Origin: Pseudomonadota bacterium
Lineage (GTDB): Bacteria > Pseudomonadota > Gammaproteobacteria > Burkholderiales > Burkholderiaceae_C
DNA: 64,000 bases
Assembly (NCBI GenBank): GCA_963205115.1
Contig: CAUJHV010000049.1
Coordinates: forward strand, 186,001-250,000
Direction: 5' to 3'
Both the position numbers and the translations under genes were made by a program. The notes below the pieces were generated by a model. It did no database searches. It had not been told where the DNA came from and saw only the letters and a list, made by a program, of their open reading frames with translations. Shown one piece after another: positions 37,702 to 45,943 of this stretch (the stretch's first letter is position 1; the number at the start of each line of letters is the position of its first letter).

Positions 37702-39525
37702 ATGCGCTCTCTGGCCCACGCCCGATCGCTGCCGCTGGCCTCCGATCAGCCGTCGCAGCCCCGTTCCGATTGGGGCACGCTGCGCAAGCTGTTCCCGTAT
37801 CTGTGGCGCTACCGCTGGCGCGTGGGCATCGCGCTGAGTTTCCTGCTGATGGCCAAGCTGGCCAACATCGGCGTGCCGCTGCTGCTGAAGGAACTGGTCG
37901 ATGCGCTGAACATCAAGCCCGGCCAGCCGCAGGCCTTGCTGGTTGTGCCGCTGGGGCTGCTGCTGGCTTACGGCGGGCTGCGCCTGTCGACCACGGTCTT
38001 CACCGAGCTGCGCGAGCTGATCTTCGCCAAGGCCACCGAAGGCACGGCGCGCAGCATCTCGCTGCAGGTCTTCCGCCACCTGCATGCGCTGAGCCTGCGC
38101 TTCCACCTGGAGCGGCAGACCGGCGGCATGACACGCGACATCGAACGCGGTACGCGCGCCGTGCATTCGCTGATCTCGTACTCGCTCTACAGCATCCTGC
38201 CCACGCTGATCGAGGTGACGCTGGTGCTGGTGCTGCTGGCGGTCAAGTTCGACGCCGGCTTCGTGTGGATCACGCTGGGCGCGCTGGTGTTCTACGTGAC
38301 GTTCACGATTTCGGTGACCGAGTGGCGCACGAAATTCCGCCGCGAGATGAACGAGCTCGACTCGCGCGCGCATTCGCGGGCCATCGATTCGCTGCTGAAC
38401 TACGAGACGGTCAAATATTTCAACAACGAAAATTTCGAGGCGGGCCGCTACGACGAGAGCCTGGAAAACCTGCGGCGTGTCGCGCTGAAGTCGCAGAGCA
38501 CGCTGAGCCTGCTCAACGCGGGGCAGCAGTTGATCATCGCGGTGGCGCTGGTGGCCATCTTGTGGCGCGCCACCAGCGGTGTGGTGGACGGCCGGCTGAC
38601 CCTGGGCGACTTGGTGATGGTCAATGCCTTCATGATCCAGCTGTATATCCCGCTGAATTTCCTGGGCGTGATGTACCGCGAGATCAAGCAGGCGCTGACC
38701 GACCTGGACAAGATGTTCGGCCTGCTCGAACGCAACCGCGAAGTGGACGACAGCGCAGGTGCACAGCCCGTGCAGGTGCAGGCCGGGGCGGTGCGCTTCG
38801 AGGATGTGCATTTCGCCTACGAGGCCGACCGACCCATTCTGAAGGGCGTGAGCTTCGAGATTCCGCCGGGGCGCACGGTGGCGGTGGTCGGGCCCTCCGG
38901 TGCGGGCAAGTCGACGCTGGCGCGGCTGCTCTACCGCTTCTACGACGCGACCGGCGGGCGCATCACCATCGACGGACAGGACATCCGTGAGGTCACGCAG
39001 GCATCACTGCGGGCGGCCATCGGCATCGTTCCGCAGGACACGGTGCTGTTCAACGACACCGTGGCCTACAACATCGCCTACGGGCGACCGGGTGCCACGC
39101 AGGTCGAGGTGGTGGCCGCCGCGCGGGCCGCGCACATCCACGATTTCATCGCGAGCACACCCAAGGGCTACGAGACCATCGTGGGTGAACGCGGCCTGAA
39201 GCTGTCGGGCGGCGAGAAGCAGCGCGTGGCCATCGCGCGCACGCTGCTGAAGAACCCGCCCATCCTGATCTTCGACGAAGCCACCTCGGCGCTGGATTCG
39301 GCCAACGAGCGCGCCATCCAGGCAGAAATGCGCAGCGCCGCGCGCGGCAAGACCACGCTGGTCATTGCCCACCGGCTCAGCACGGTGGTCGACGCGCACG
39401 AGATCGTCGTGCTGGAGCAGGGGCAGATCGTCGAGCGCGGCACACACGACCGGCTGCTGGCGGCCGATGGGCGCTACGCGCGCATGTGGTTCCTGCAGCG
39501 GCAGGGGGCTGACGCGCCGGCTTGA
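37702..39525 (+). CDS. ABC exporter, ATM1/HMT1-like half transporter
   Basis: A 607-residue fused permease-ATPase. Six membrane helices (about 30-330) include the ATM1-type segment LLKELVDALNIKPGQPQALLVVPLG (recognisable as LLKELVDALN and LVVPLG) and FLLNYETVKYFNNE-like LLNYETVKYFNNE. The ATPase has Walker A GPSGAGKST, signature LSGGEKQR, Walker B LIFDEATSALD and the switch His in IAHRLST. Bacterial ATM1 proteins export glutathione conjugates or related thiols and help with metal stress. The start at 37702 is chosen because upstream sequence overlaps the divergent thioesterase. Confidence 0.92.
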   Translation: MRSLAHARSLPLASDQPSQPRSDWGTLRKLFPYLWRYRWRVGIALSFLLMAKLANIGVPLLLKELVDALNIKPGQPQALLVVPLGLLLAYGGLRLSTTVFTELRELIFAKATEGTARSISLQVFRHLHALSLRFHLERQTGGMTRDIERGTRAVHSLISYSLYSILPTLIEVTLVLVLLAVKFDAGFVWITLGALVFYVTFTISVTEWRTKFRREMNELDSRAHSRAIDSLLNYETVKYFNNENFEAGRYDESLENLRRVALKSQSTLSLLNAGQQLIIAVALVAILWRATSGVVDGRLTLGDLVMVNAFMIQLYIPLNFLGVMYREIKQALTDLDKMFGLLERNREVDDSAGAQPVQVQAGAVRFEDVHFAYEADRPILKGVSFEIPPGRTVAVVGPSGAGKSTLARLLYRFYDATGGRITIDGQDIREVTQASLRAAIGIVPQDTVLFNDTVAYNIAYGRPGATQVEVVAAARAAHIHDFIASTPKGYETIVGERGLKLSGGEKQRVAIARTLLKNPPILIFDEATSALDSANERAIQAEMRSAARGKTTLVIAHRLSTVVDAHEIVVLEQGQIVERGTHDRLLAADGRYARMWFLQRQGADAPA

Positions 39526-39619
39526 AGCCTGCGATGCGGCTGCGGTGCCGGCCGAGCCGCGCTGCATGCGCGGTGGCCGACCGGCGTCAGCTGCACATCG
39601 CCGGTGCCGTTGCAGGACT

Positions 39620-40498
39620 TCAGAAGGCCGTGGAGAGCGCAGCCTGGCGACGGCGTGCCATCGCGCCCACGAGCAGCAGGCCCAGGCCCATCAGCGCGTA
39701 GGTGCTGGGCTCCGGGATTGGCGACACGGTGCCGCCGCCGCCGGTTCCACCGCCACCGGAGCTGCCACCGCCGGAGCCGCCGCCACCCGTGCCACCGCCG
39801 CCGCCCGTGCCGCCGTCCACCGGCAGGGGGCTGAAGGGGTCGAGGCTGCCGAAGGTCAGGTTGTCCAGCGCGAAGTCACCCGCGACGCCGGCAAACTTGA
39901 CGACATAAGCCGTGCCCACGAAGGCCAGCGAGGCGGCGCTCCATTCGCAGCGCGTCTGCTTGTCGGCACACAGCACGGTGCCGGAAAAGCTGAAGTCGTC
40001 CGCGGCCAGCGCGCTGCCGTCGTTGCGCAGCACGGAGACCGTCATGTCGCTGCTGGAATTGAAGAAGAACGACAGGGCGTTGTTGAACCCTGCGGCGAAG
40101 GACACCGTGACGACGTTGGCGTCGCTGATCGCGATGCCCTCGCCCAGCGCGCTGCTGCCATTGACGCGGCTGCCGTCTTCCAGCAACAGGTTGCGGGTCA
40201 GACCGAAGACGCTGGAACTGCCGCCGTTGCCACCGGCTGCAGTTTCCGTCACCCAGGTGTCGGGCGAGAAACTCACGCCCGGGCCGGGCACCGGGCCCTG
40301 GGCCGCTGGCGCGTTGTTGGACTTGAAGGTCGAGCTGCCGCCGTTGTAGAACTCATTCACCGACACATCCGCACGCAGGTCGCCAACCAGGGGCGTCAGA
40401 CCCTCGAAATCGATGCGCGTGGTCGTCGCCGTCGCGGAAAAGGCGGTGCCGTGGGCCGCGAGGACCACTGCCAAACCGAGATGTCGTTGCCAAAGCAT
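39620..40498 (-). CDS. PEP-CTERM sorting domain protein
   Basis: A 292-residue exported protein. After a signal peptide (LAVVLAAHGTAFSA) there is a beta-rich domain with Cys in VLCADKQTRCEW. A Gly/Ser linker of about 40 residues leads to the sorting tail: IPEPSTYALMGLGLLLVGAM followed by ARRRQ, the PEP-CTERM signal processed by exosortase. Such proteins occur in biofilm-forming betaproteobacteria and are linked to extracellular polysaccharide. No exosortase gene is present in the window. A TTG start five codons earlier is possible. Function of the main domain unknown. Confidence 0.88.
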   Translation of the reverse strand: MLWQRHLGLAVVLAAHGTAFSATATTTRIDFEGLTPLVGDLRADVSVNEFYNGGSSTFKSNNAPAAQGPVPGPGVSFSPDTWVTETAAGGNGGSSSVFGLTRNLLLEDGSRVNGSSALGEGIAISDANVVTVSFAAGFNNALSFFFNSSSDMTVSVLRNDGSALAADDFSFSGTVLCADKQTRCEWSAASLAFVGTAYVVKFAGVAGDFALDNLTFGSLDPFSPLPVDGGTGGGGGTGGGGSGGGSSGGGGTGGGGTVSPIPEPSTYALMGLGLLLVGAMARRRQAALSTAF

Positions 40499-40587
40499 GT
40501 TCTGTGCCACCAATTGATCAATAAAGCCCGAACGGCGAAACTGCCCGTGATTTCCGTGAGACTTTAGCGAATGCCCCTAGCTTGGGG

Positions 40588-40629
40588 GATACGTTCAGTA
40601 TGAACTTGATACGTATTAACCCGTGTATC
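40588..40629. promoter_or_regulatory. Repeated GATAC/GTATC elements between the PEP-CTERM and LysR genes
   Basis: GATACGT occurs at 40588 and again exactly 20 bp on at 40608. Inverted copies give the palindromes GTAT-N7-ATAC (40598-40612) and GATAC-N12-GTATC (40608-40629). The first has the span of a LysR-type box (T-N11-A). The array lies 80-120 bp before the LysR start and about 90 bp before the PEP-CTERM start, and so could serve both promoters. Confidence 0.45.
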
Positions 40630-40708
40630 GACACGCAATGTTACAAGTTGCCACCGCAAGGGGGGGCTGGCCCCTGGGCGCTGTGCCGCCGCCGCTACAC
40701 TGGCTCGC

Positions 40709-41656
40709 GTGGAGACCAAGTGGCTCGAGGACTTCGTCAGTCTGGCTGAAACGCGCAGTTTTTCGCGTTCGGCGCAATTGCGCCACGTCACCCAGCCCGC
40801 CTTTTCGCGCCGCATCCAGGCGCTGGAGGCCTGGGCGGGTATCGATCTGGTCGACCGCTCGTCCTACCCGACCCGCCTGACCCCCGCCGGCGAAACCTTC
40901 CACGCCCAGGCGCTGGATGTGCTGGCCGCGCTGCAGGCGGCGCGCAACACCCTGCGCAGTCATGTGGGTGGCGGCCAGGACATGATCGAATTTGCGATTC
41001 CGCACACGCTGGCGTTCACATTCTTTCCGCACTGGATGATGGAGCTTCGTGCGCGCTTTGGTGCGGTGAAGAGCCGGCTGATCACCTTGAACGTCCACGA
41101 CGCGGTGATGCGGCTGACCGAAGGCGGCTGCGACCTGCTGATCGCCTACCACCACGCCTCGCAGCCGCTGCAACTCAGCCCCGACCGCTACGAGATGCTG
41201 AGCCTGGGCCGCGAGACATTGGCGCCCTATGCCAAGCCTTCGGCCGACGGCCGGCCGGCGTTCCCCTTGCCGGGGCCCAGCCACCGCACCGTGCCCTTCC
41301 TGAGCTATGGCGCAGGCGCCTACATGGCGCGCATGGTCGAATGGATCGCCAAGACAGCGCCGGAGCCGCTGCTGCTGGAGGCCATCTACGAAACCGACAT
41401 GGCCGAGGGCCTCAAGGCCATGGCCATCGAAGGCCACGGCCTGGCCTTCCTGCCTGCCAGCGCCGTGCGCAAGGACCTGGCTGCGCGCCGCCTGGTGCGC
41501 GCGGCGCCGCCGGGTGACTACGAACTGACGATGGAGGTGCGCATCTACCGCGAGCGCTCCGACCAGGCACGCCACGTCAAGCCGGCCGCGCAGGAACTCT
41601 GGAACTTCCTGCTGGCCGATGCCCGCCACGCCGATACCGCCCCTTCGCGGGCCTGA
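40709..41656 (+). CDS. LysR family transcriptional regulator
   Basis: A 315-residue LysR protein. The N-terminal HTH is METKWLEDFVSLAETRSFSR and AQLRHVTQPAFSRRIQALE; the effector domain follows, with IPHTLAFTFFPHWM and GLAFLPASAVRKDL. It resembles the HypT (YjiE) branch, which in E. coli responds to hypochlorite through Met oxidation; there are several Met residues, but the assignment is tentative. GTG start at 40709. Only 12 bp separate its stop from pyrC, so the two may share a transcript. It is divergent from the PEP-CTERM gene. Confidence 0.9.
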   Translation: METKWLEDFVSLAETRSFSRSAQLRHVTQPAFSRRIQALEAWAGIDLVDRSSYPTRLTPAGETFHAQALDVLAALQAARNTLRSHVGGGQDMIEFAIPHTLAFTFFPHWMMELRARFGAVKSRLITLNVHDAVMRLTEGGCDLLIAYHHASQPLQLSPDRYEMLSLGRETLAPYAKPSADGRPAFPLPGPSHRTVPFLSYGAGAYMARMVEWIAKTAPEPLLLEAIYETDMAEGLKAMAIEGHGLAFLPASAVRKDLAARRLVRAAPPGDYELTMEVRIYRERSDQARHVKPAAQELWNFLLADARHADTAPSRA

Positions 41657-41668
41657 CCCGTCTCACCG

Positions 41669-42712
41669 ATGACCGACAACCCTTCCCGACTGACCCTGAC
41701 CCGACCGGACGATTGGCACGTGCACCTGCGCGACGGCGCGGCCATGCACACCGTGCTGCCCTTTACCGCCGCGCAGTTCGGGCGCGCGCTCGTCATGCCG
41801 AACCTGCGCCCGCCCGTCACCACCGCGGCGCAGGCCGTTGCCTACCGCGACCGCATCCTGGCGGCGCTGCCGCCCGACGCGCGTTTCCAGCCCCTGATGT
41901 CGCTGTACCTGACCGACAACACTCCCGTCGACGAGGTCAAGCGCGCCCGCGAGGCCGGCGTGGTGGCCTTCAAGCTCTACCCGGCGGGTGCCACGACCAA
42001 CAGCGATGCGGGCGTGACCGACCTGGCCAAGTGCCGAGCGGTGCTCGAGGCCATGCAGCGCGAGGGCCTGCTGCTGCTGGTGCACGGCGAAGTCACCGAC
42101 ACCGAGATCGACATATTCGACCGCGAAGCCGTTTTCATCGACCGCGTGATGCAGCCGCTGCGGCGCGATTTTCCGGCGCTGAAAGTGGTGTTCGAACACA
42201 TCACCACGCGCGAGGCAGCGCAGTACGTGGCCGACAGCGAGCCGGTCACGGCCGCCACGATCACGGCGCACCACCTGCTGTACAACCGCAATGCCATCTT
42301 CACCGGCGGCCTGCGTCCGCACTACTACTGCCTGCCGGTGCTCAAGCGCGAGCAGCACCGGCTGGCGCTGGTCGACGCGGCCACGTCGGGCAGCCCCAAG
42401 TTCTTCCTGGGCACCGACAGCGCGCCGCACGCCGCGGCGATGAAGGAGCAATCGGTCTGCGGGGCCGGCTGCTTCACGGCGCCGGCAGCGCTGGAGCTGT
42501 ATGCCGAGGCCTTCGAGCGCGTCGGCCGGCTCGATCGCCTGGAGGGCTTTGCCAGCCACCACGGCCCTGACTTCTACGGCCTGCCGCGCAACCGCGACCA
42601 CGTGGTGCTGCAGCGCCAGGACTGGACGCTGCCGGAAAGCCTGTCCTTTGGCGATGCCACGATCAAGCCGCTGCGTGCGGGCGAAACCCTGTCCTGGAGG
42701 CTGTCGGCATGA
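41669..42712 (+). CDS. pyrC: Dihydroorotase, class II
   Basis: A 347-residue zinc enzyme of pyrimidine synthesis that cyclises carbamoyl aspartate to dihydroorotate. Metal ligands: His17 and His19 in DWHVHLRDG, the carboxylated Lys near 103 in FKLYPAGATTNS, and the His residues in LVHGEV and FEHITT; the catalytic Asp is in LGTDSAPH. Length and motifs match the E. coli PyrC type rather than the multi-enzyme PyrX type. Its stop overlaps the start of the NYN protein gene by 4 nt (ATGA). Confidence 0.96.
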   Translation: MTDNPSRLTLTRPDDWHVHLRDGAAMHTVLPFTAAQFGRALVMPNLRPPVTTAAQAVAYRDRILAALPPDARFQPLMSLYLTDNTPVDEVKRAREAGVVAFKLYPAGATTNSDAGVTDLAKCRAVLEAMQREGLLLLVHGEVTDTEIDIFDREAVFIDRVMQPLRRDFPALKVVFEHITTREAAQYVADSEPVTAATITAHHLLYNRNAIFTGGLRPHYYCLPVLKREQHRLALVDAATSGSPKFFLGTDSAPHAAAMKEQSVCGAGCFTAPAALELYAEAFERVGRLDRLEGFASHHGPDFYGLPRNRDHVVLQRQDWTLPESLSFGDATIKPLRAGETLSWRLSA

Positions 42713-43641
42713 CAAGCGAACGTGTGGCATTGCTGATCGACGCGGACAACGTGTCGGTCGACGTCATCGAACAGGCCGTGACGTGGATCGCCCAGCGCTG
42801 GGGCGGGCCCCACGTGCGGCGCGCGTACTGCACGGCCGAGATGGCGGTGAAGCACCAGGAGCTGTTCAAGCGCTTGTCGATCCGTCCCATGGTCAACCTG
42901 GCAGCGGGCAAGAACTCCACCGACATCGCGCTGGCCGTCGATGCCATCGACCTGGTGGTGTCGGAGCGGCCCGCCACGGTGGTCATCGCATCCTCGGATT
43001 CCGACTTTGCGCCGCTGGTCAGCCGGCTGCGCGAAAAGGGCTGCCGCGTCATCGGCGTCGGCCAGAAGGGCAAGACGGGCGACGAGACGCAGGCGCTGTA
43101 TGACGAGTTCGAGGTGCTGAGCCACCGCGCCGGCGGGCGCGCGGGCACGCGGTCCACGGGCACGCGCCAGTCGGCCCGAGGCGCTGCCGGCCGCACGGAG
43201 GCCGACCGCTCCGAGGCCGATCGTTCAGAGGCGGGCCGGGCCGAAGGTGGCCGCGCGGCCTCGGGTCGGGCAGACAGTGGCCGCGCAGCGGCACGCGGTG
43301 CGCAAGCCAGCCGCGCCGACGCGCTCGTGGCGGCGATCGAGCCCGCTGCGGCGCTGGGCGCGGGTACGGGCAGCACCCGATCCGGCCGCGGCCGTGGCGG
43401 CCGCCGCGCGTCCGCGGCGTCGGTTGCATCGACCACCGCCGCCGAGGCAGGCGCGTCGCCGACGCTCGCGCCGAGCCTGCCCACGGCCAAGCTGTTCGAG
43501 CAGTTTGTCGACCTCATCGACAAGTTGCCGGTGGAAGCGCCGAACGCGGCGGTGCCCGCCAAGAAGCGCAACTCGCGCGGCCGCGGCCGCGGCGGCAAGG
43601 GACAAAAGCCCCAAGTCTTGAAGTCGGGCCCGAAGCCCTAA
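42709..43641 (+). CDS. NYN-domain (PIN-like) putative ribonuclease with low-complexity RG-rich tail
   Basis: A 310-residue protein. Residues 1-140 form a NYN/DUF88 domain (LabA-like) with the acidic set in [21 protein letters not shown] and [11 protein letters not shown], which in this fold binds a metal for RNA cleavage. Residues 141-240 are a low-complexity stretch of Ala, Gly, Arg, Ser and Glu with near-tandem [16 protein letters not shown], ending in RGRGGRR. A small conserved-looking segment ([16 protein letters not shown]) and a basic [12 protein letters not shown] tail follow. Translationally coupled to pyrC by an ATGA overlap. RNA targets unknown. Confidence 0.82.
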   Translation: MTSERVALLIDADNVSVDVIEQAVTWIAQRWGGPHVRRAYCTAEMAVKHQELFKRLSIRPMVNLAAGKNSTDIALAVDAIDLVVSERPATVVIASSDSDFAPLVSRLREKGCRVIGVGQKGKTGDETQALYDEFEVLSHRAGGRAGTRSTGTRQSARGAAGRTEADRSEADRSEAGRAEGGRAASGRADSGRAAARGAQASRADALVAAIEPAAALGAGTGSTRSGRGRGGRRASAASVASTTAAEAGASPTLAPSLPTAKLFEQFVDLIDKLPVEAPNAAVPAKKRNSRGRGRGGKGQKPQVLKSGPKP

Positions 43642-43690
43642 CATCCCGGACGTCGCCACTGCCGATGACCGCCCTCCCGGCGGCACTTCC

Positions 43691-44572
43691 ATGAAACGCA
43701 TCATCCTGTTCGTGCTGACCAACCTGGCCGTCATGCTGGTTCTGGGCATCTCGGCCAGCCTGCTCGGCGTCAACCGGTATCTGACGTCCAACGGCCTGCA
43801 TCTGGGGCAGTTGCTGGGCTTTGCCGCGCTGATGGGTTTCGGCGGCGCGATCATCTCGCTGCTGATGAGCAAGCCCATGGCCAAGTGGTCCACCGGCGCG
43901 CACATCATCAACGACTCGTCCGATCCCACGCACCGCTGGATCGTGGGCACGGTGGCGGGCTTTGCGCAGAAGGCCGGCATCCAGATGCCCGAGGTCGCCA
44001 TCTTCGAAGGCGAGCCGAATGCCTTCGCCACGGGCGCCTTCAAGAACTCCGCGCTCGTGGCGGTGTCCACCGGGCTGCTGCAGAACATGACGCGCGAAGA
44101 GGTCGAGGCCGTGATCGGCCACGAAGTCGCGCACGTGTCCAACGGCGACATGGTCACCATGACGCTGATCCAGGGCGTGATGAATACCTTCGTGGTGTTC
44201 CTCTCGCGCGTGATCGGCTATGTGGTCGACAAGGTCATCCTGCGCAACGACCGCGACGGCGTGGGCATCGGCTACTACGTGACCACGATGGTCCTGGACA
44301 TCGTGCTGGGCCTGCTGGCCGCGGTGGTCGTGGCCTGGTTCTCGCGTCAACGCGAATACCGTGCCGACGCGGGTGCTGCACAACTGATGGGCCGCAAGCA
44401 GCCGATGATCAATGCGCTGGCGCGGCTGGGTGGCGTGGATTCCGGCGAACTGCCCAAGACGGTGCAGGCCATGGGCATCAGCGGCAAGCCCGGTGGATTC
44501 ATGGCGCTGATGAGCAGCCACCCGCCGATCGAAGACCGCATCCGCGCGCTGCAGCAGTCGCAGGTCGCCTGA
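43691..44572 (+). CDS. htpX: Membrane zinc protease HtpX
   Basis: A 293-residue inner membrane M48 metalloprotease for quality control of membrane proteins. Two N-terminal membrane helices, [11 protein letters not shown] (HExxH at 144-148), two central helices and the third zinc ligand Glu in [14 protein letters not shown] are present. The end [18 protein letters not shown] is characteristic. The size is normal for HtpX. It precedes rnpB and ends in an intrinsic terminator-like hairpin. Confidence 0.96.
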   Translation: MKRIILFVLTNLAVMLVLGISASLLGVNRYLTSNGLHLGQLLGFAALMGFGGAIISLLMSKPMAKWSTGAHIINDSSDPTHRWIVGTVAGFAQKAGIQMPEVAIFEGEPNAFATGAFKNSALVAVSTGLLQNMTREEVEAVIGHEVAHVSNGDMVTMTLIQGVMNTFVVFLSRVIGYVVDKVILRNDRDGVGIGYYVTTMVLDIVLGLLAAVVVAWFSRQREYRADAGAAQLMGRKQPMINALARLGGVDSGELPKTVQAMGISGKPGGFMALMSSHPPIEDRIRALQQSQVA

Positions 44573-44615
44573 ACGCGCAGGCGGCTGCGGCCGCCGTCGG
44601 CGCACGCACGAACGA

Positions 44616-44635
44616 ACGGGGCCCGCGGGCCCCGT
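44616..44635 (+). terminator. Putative intrinsic terminator after htpX
   Basis: ACGGGGCCC-GC-GGGCCCCGT, a perfect 9-bp stem, followed by the short T-rich TTGTC. The T tract is weak, but the stem is very stable. Its last bases adjoin the likely rnpB promoter. Confidence 0.6.
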
Positions 44636-44662
44636 TTGTCATTCCGGGATCGATGGGACAAT
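44636..44662 (+). promoter_or_regulatory. Putative rnpB promoter
   Basis: TTGTCA (44636-44641) and GACAAT (44657-44662), spacer 15 bp, end eight to nine bases before the expected 5' end of the RNase P RNA. The spacer is short; a shifted -35 is possible. Confidence 0.4.
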
Positions 44663-44669
44663 CCACCCC

Positions 44670-45122
44670 GTGAAGCAGGCCAGACCGCCGCTGGTGCGAG
44701 CGTGGAAACACGGCACTGGAGGAAGGTCCGGACTGCACAGGGCAGCGCAGGAGCTAACGGCTCTCCACCGCGAGGTGAGGATCAGAGCAACAGAGACGAG
44801 TTTTCGTGGGGTGTCCCGAAGAGGGGTGTTCTGCGGCGCGCCAGCTTGCTGGCGCCCGGACGGCGCAAGCCGGCCGGCATCGGCGCAAGCCGGTGACCAG
44901 CAGCCACCTTCCGCGGGGCTCACGCCCCGCGGAAGGTGAAACGGGCAATCTCTGCGCGCAGCAACACCAAGTAGGCCGGCGATGATGCGGCCCGCGGAGC
45001 CGGCGGGTAGGTGGCACCGAGCCCTCGGGGTGACCCGGGGCCCAGAGGAATGGCGGTCACGGCGCAAGGGTCGAAAGACCCGCGCGCCGCACAGAATCCG
45101 GCCTATCGGCCTGCTTCACACA
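44670..45122 (+). ncRNA. rnpB: RNase P RNA component, class A, with expanded helices
   Basis: The catalytic RNA that removes 5' leaders from tRNA precursors. The 5' end GAAGCAGGCCAGAC pairs with the 3' end GGCCTGCTTC (helix P1). Conserved cores are GGAGGAAGGTCCGGAC (near 44720), CAACAGAGACGAG (near 44788), CAGAGGAATGGCGGTCACG (near 45040) and ACAGAATCCGGCCTATCGG (near 45090). At about 450 nt it is longer than the E. coli RNA (377 nt). The extra length lies mainly in 44835-44940 and includes a tandem 20-nt unit and a perfect 15-bp hairpin. Ends are estimated from the P1 pairing. Confidence 0.95.
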
Positions 45123-45172
45123 TTACACGGAAGGCCTGCCCACGCAGGCCATGCTGCCGCTGAAGTCGGGCG

Positions 45173-45841
45173 TCAGGCAGGCAGCACCAGGTCCACACGG
45201 CTGGACCAGACGAGCCCGTCTTCGCCAGCGACGCGCGCCAGGCGCATCGTGGCGGCCTCGCGCGCCGCCGGTCGCAGCGAGCGCCACAGGAAATCGCGAT
45301 CGTTGCCGGCCTCGCCGGCCACGAACAGCTGCGAAGTCCACTCGCCGAAGCTGGCGTGCCGCAGCTTGATGTGGATGTGGGGCGTGCGGCCGGGGTAGGG
45401 CACGGGTCTTATGGTGCGAAAGCGCACGCCCCCGTCCTTGCCGCTGCGAGCCTGACCGAAGCCCTGGAAACCGTCGTCCGCCTGGCCGGATGCCGGTCGC
45501 ACGTCGGGGTGGTGGTAGACCGCGGCCGCGTCGCACTGCCAGATCTCCACCTCGGCGCCATCGATCAAGCGCCCGCGCGTATCGATTACCGCGAGCAGCA
45601 AGGCCAGATGCTCACCACGTGCCACGAGCGTCTGCGCGCCACGGCGGACCTGCGTCAGATCCGCGTCCCAATCGGTTTCGCGCTCGCGCCAGCGGCGCGG
45701 CGGGTAGAACGGGCCGTCGGTCATCGACGGCAGCACGGGCCGCTCGGCCTGACCCTGCGCGGGCAGGCCCAGACCCCACAGCGTGCCGCCGCCGGCCGTT
45801 GCCAGCAGCAGTTGTCGACGCAGGCGCGCATCGCAAGGCAT
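45173..45841 (-). CDS. Exported intradiol ring-cleavage dioxygenase-like protein
   Basis: A 222-residue protein similar to the beta subunit of protocatechuate 3,4-dioxygenase. A twin-arginine-like start (RLRRQLLLATAGGG) suggests Tat export with a folded metal centre. The iron ligand set Tyr, Tyr, His, His is visible in AAVYHHP and PVPYPGRTPHIHIKL. Start TDGPFYPP fits the family. Classical subunits are cytoplasmic and occur in alpha/beta pairs; here a single gene stands alone with no aromatic pathway genes, so the substrate is unknown. ATG at 45841 gives the signal peptide. Confidence 0.8.
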   Translation of the reverse strand: MPCDARLRRQLLLATAGGGTLWGLGLPAQGQAERPVLPSMTDGPFYPPRRWRERETDWDADLTQVRRGAQTLVARGEHLALLLAVIDTRGRLIDGAEVEIWQCDAAAVYHHPDVRPASGQADDGFQGFGQARSGKDGGVRFRTIRPVPYPGRTPHIHIKLRHASFGEWTSQLFVAGEAGNDRDFLWRSLRPAAREAATMRLARVAGEDGLVWSSRVDLVLPA

Positions 45842-45943
45842 GGCGAACTCCTTGGTGTCGTGCCGGACGGTGGCCGGCATCCCGCATTCGAGCATCTCGC
45901 CACGACCCGCAGGCCCGCGGGGTCATCTCGATACACTGAAACG

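Noticed and set aside
39720..39840. Repeated GCCGCCGCC-like units that resemble a short tandem array or CRISPR
   Set aside because: They code for the Gly/Ser linker of the PEP-CTERM protein. The units are short, irregular and have no spacers.
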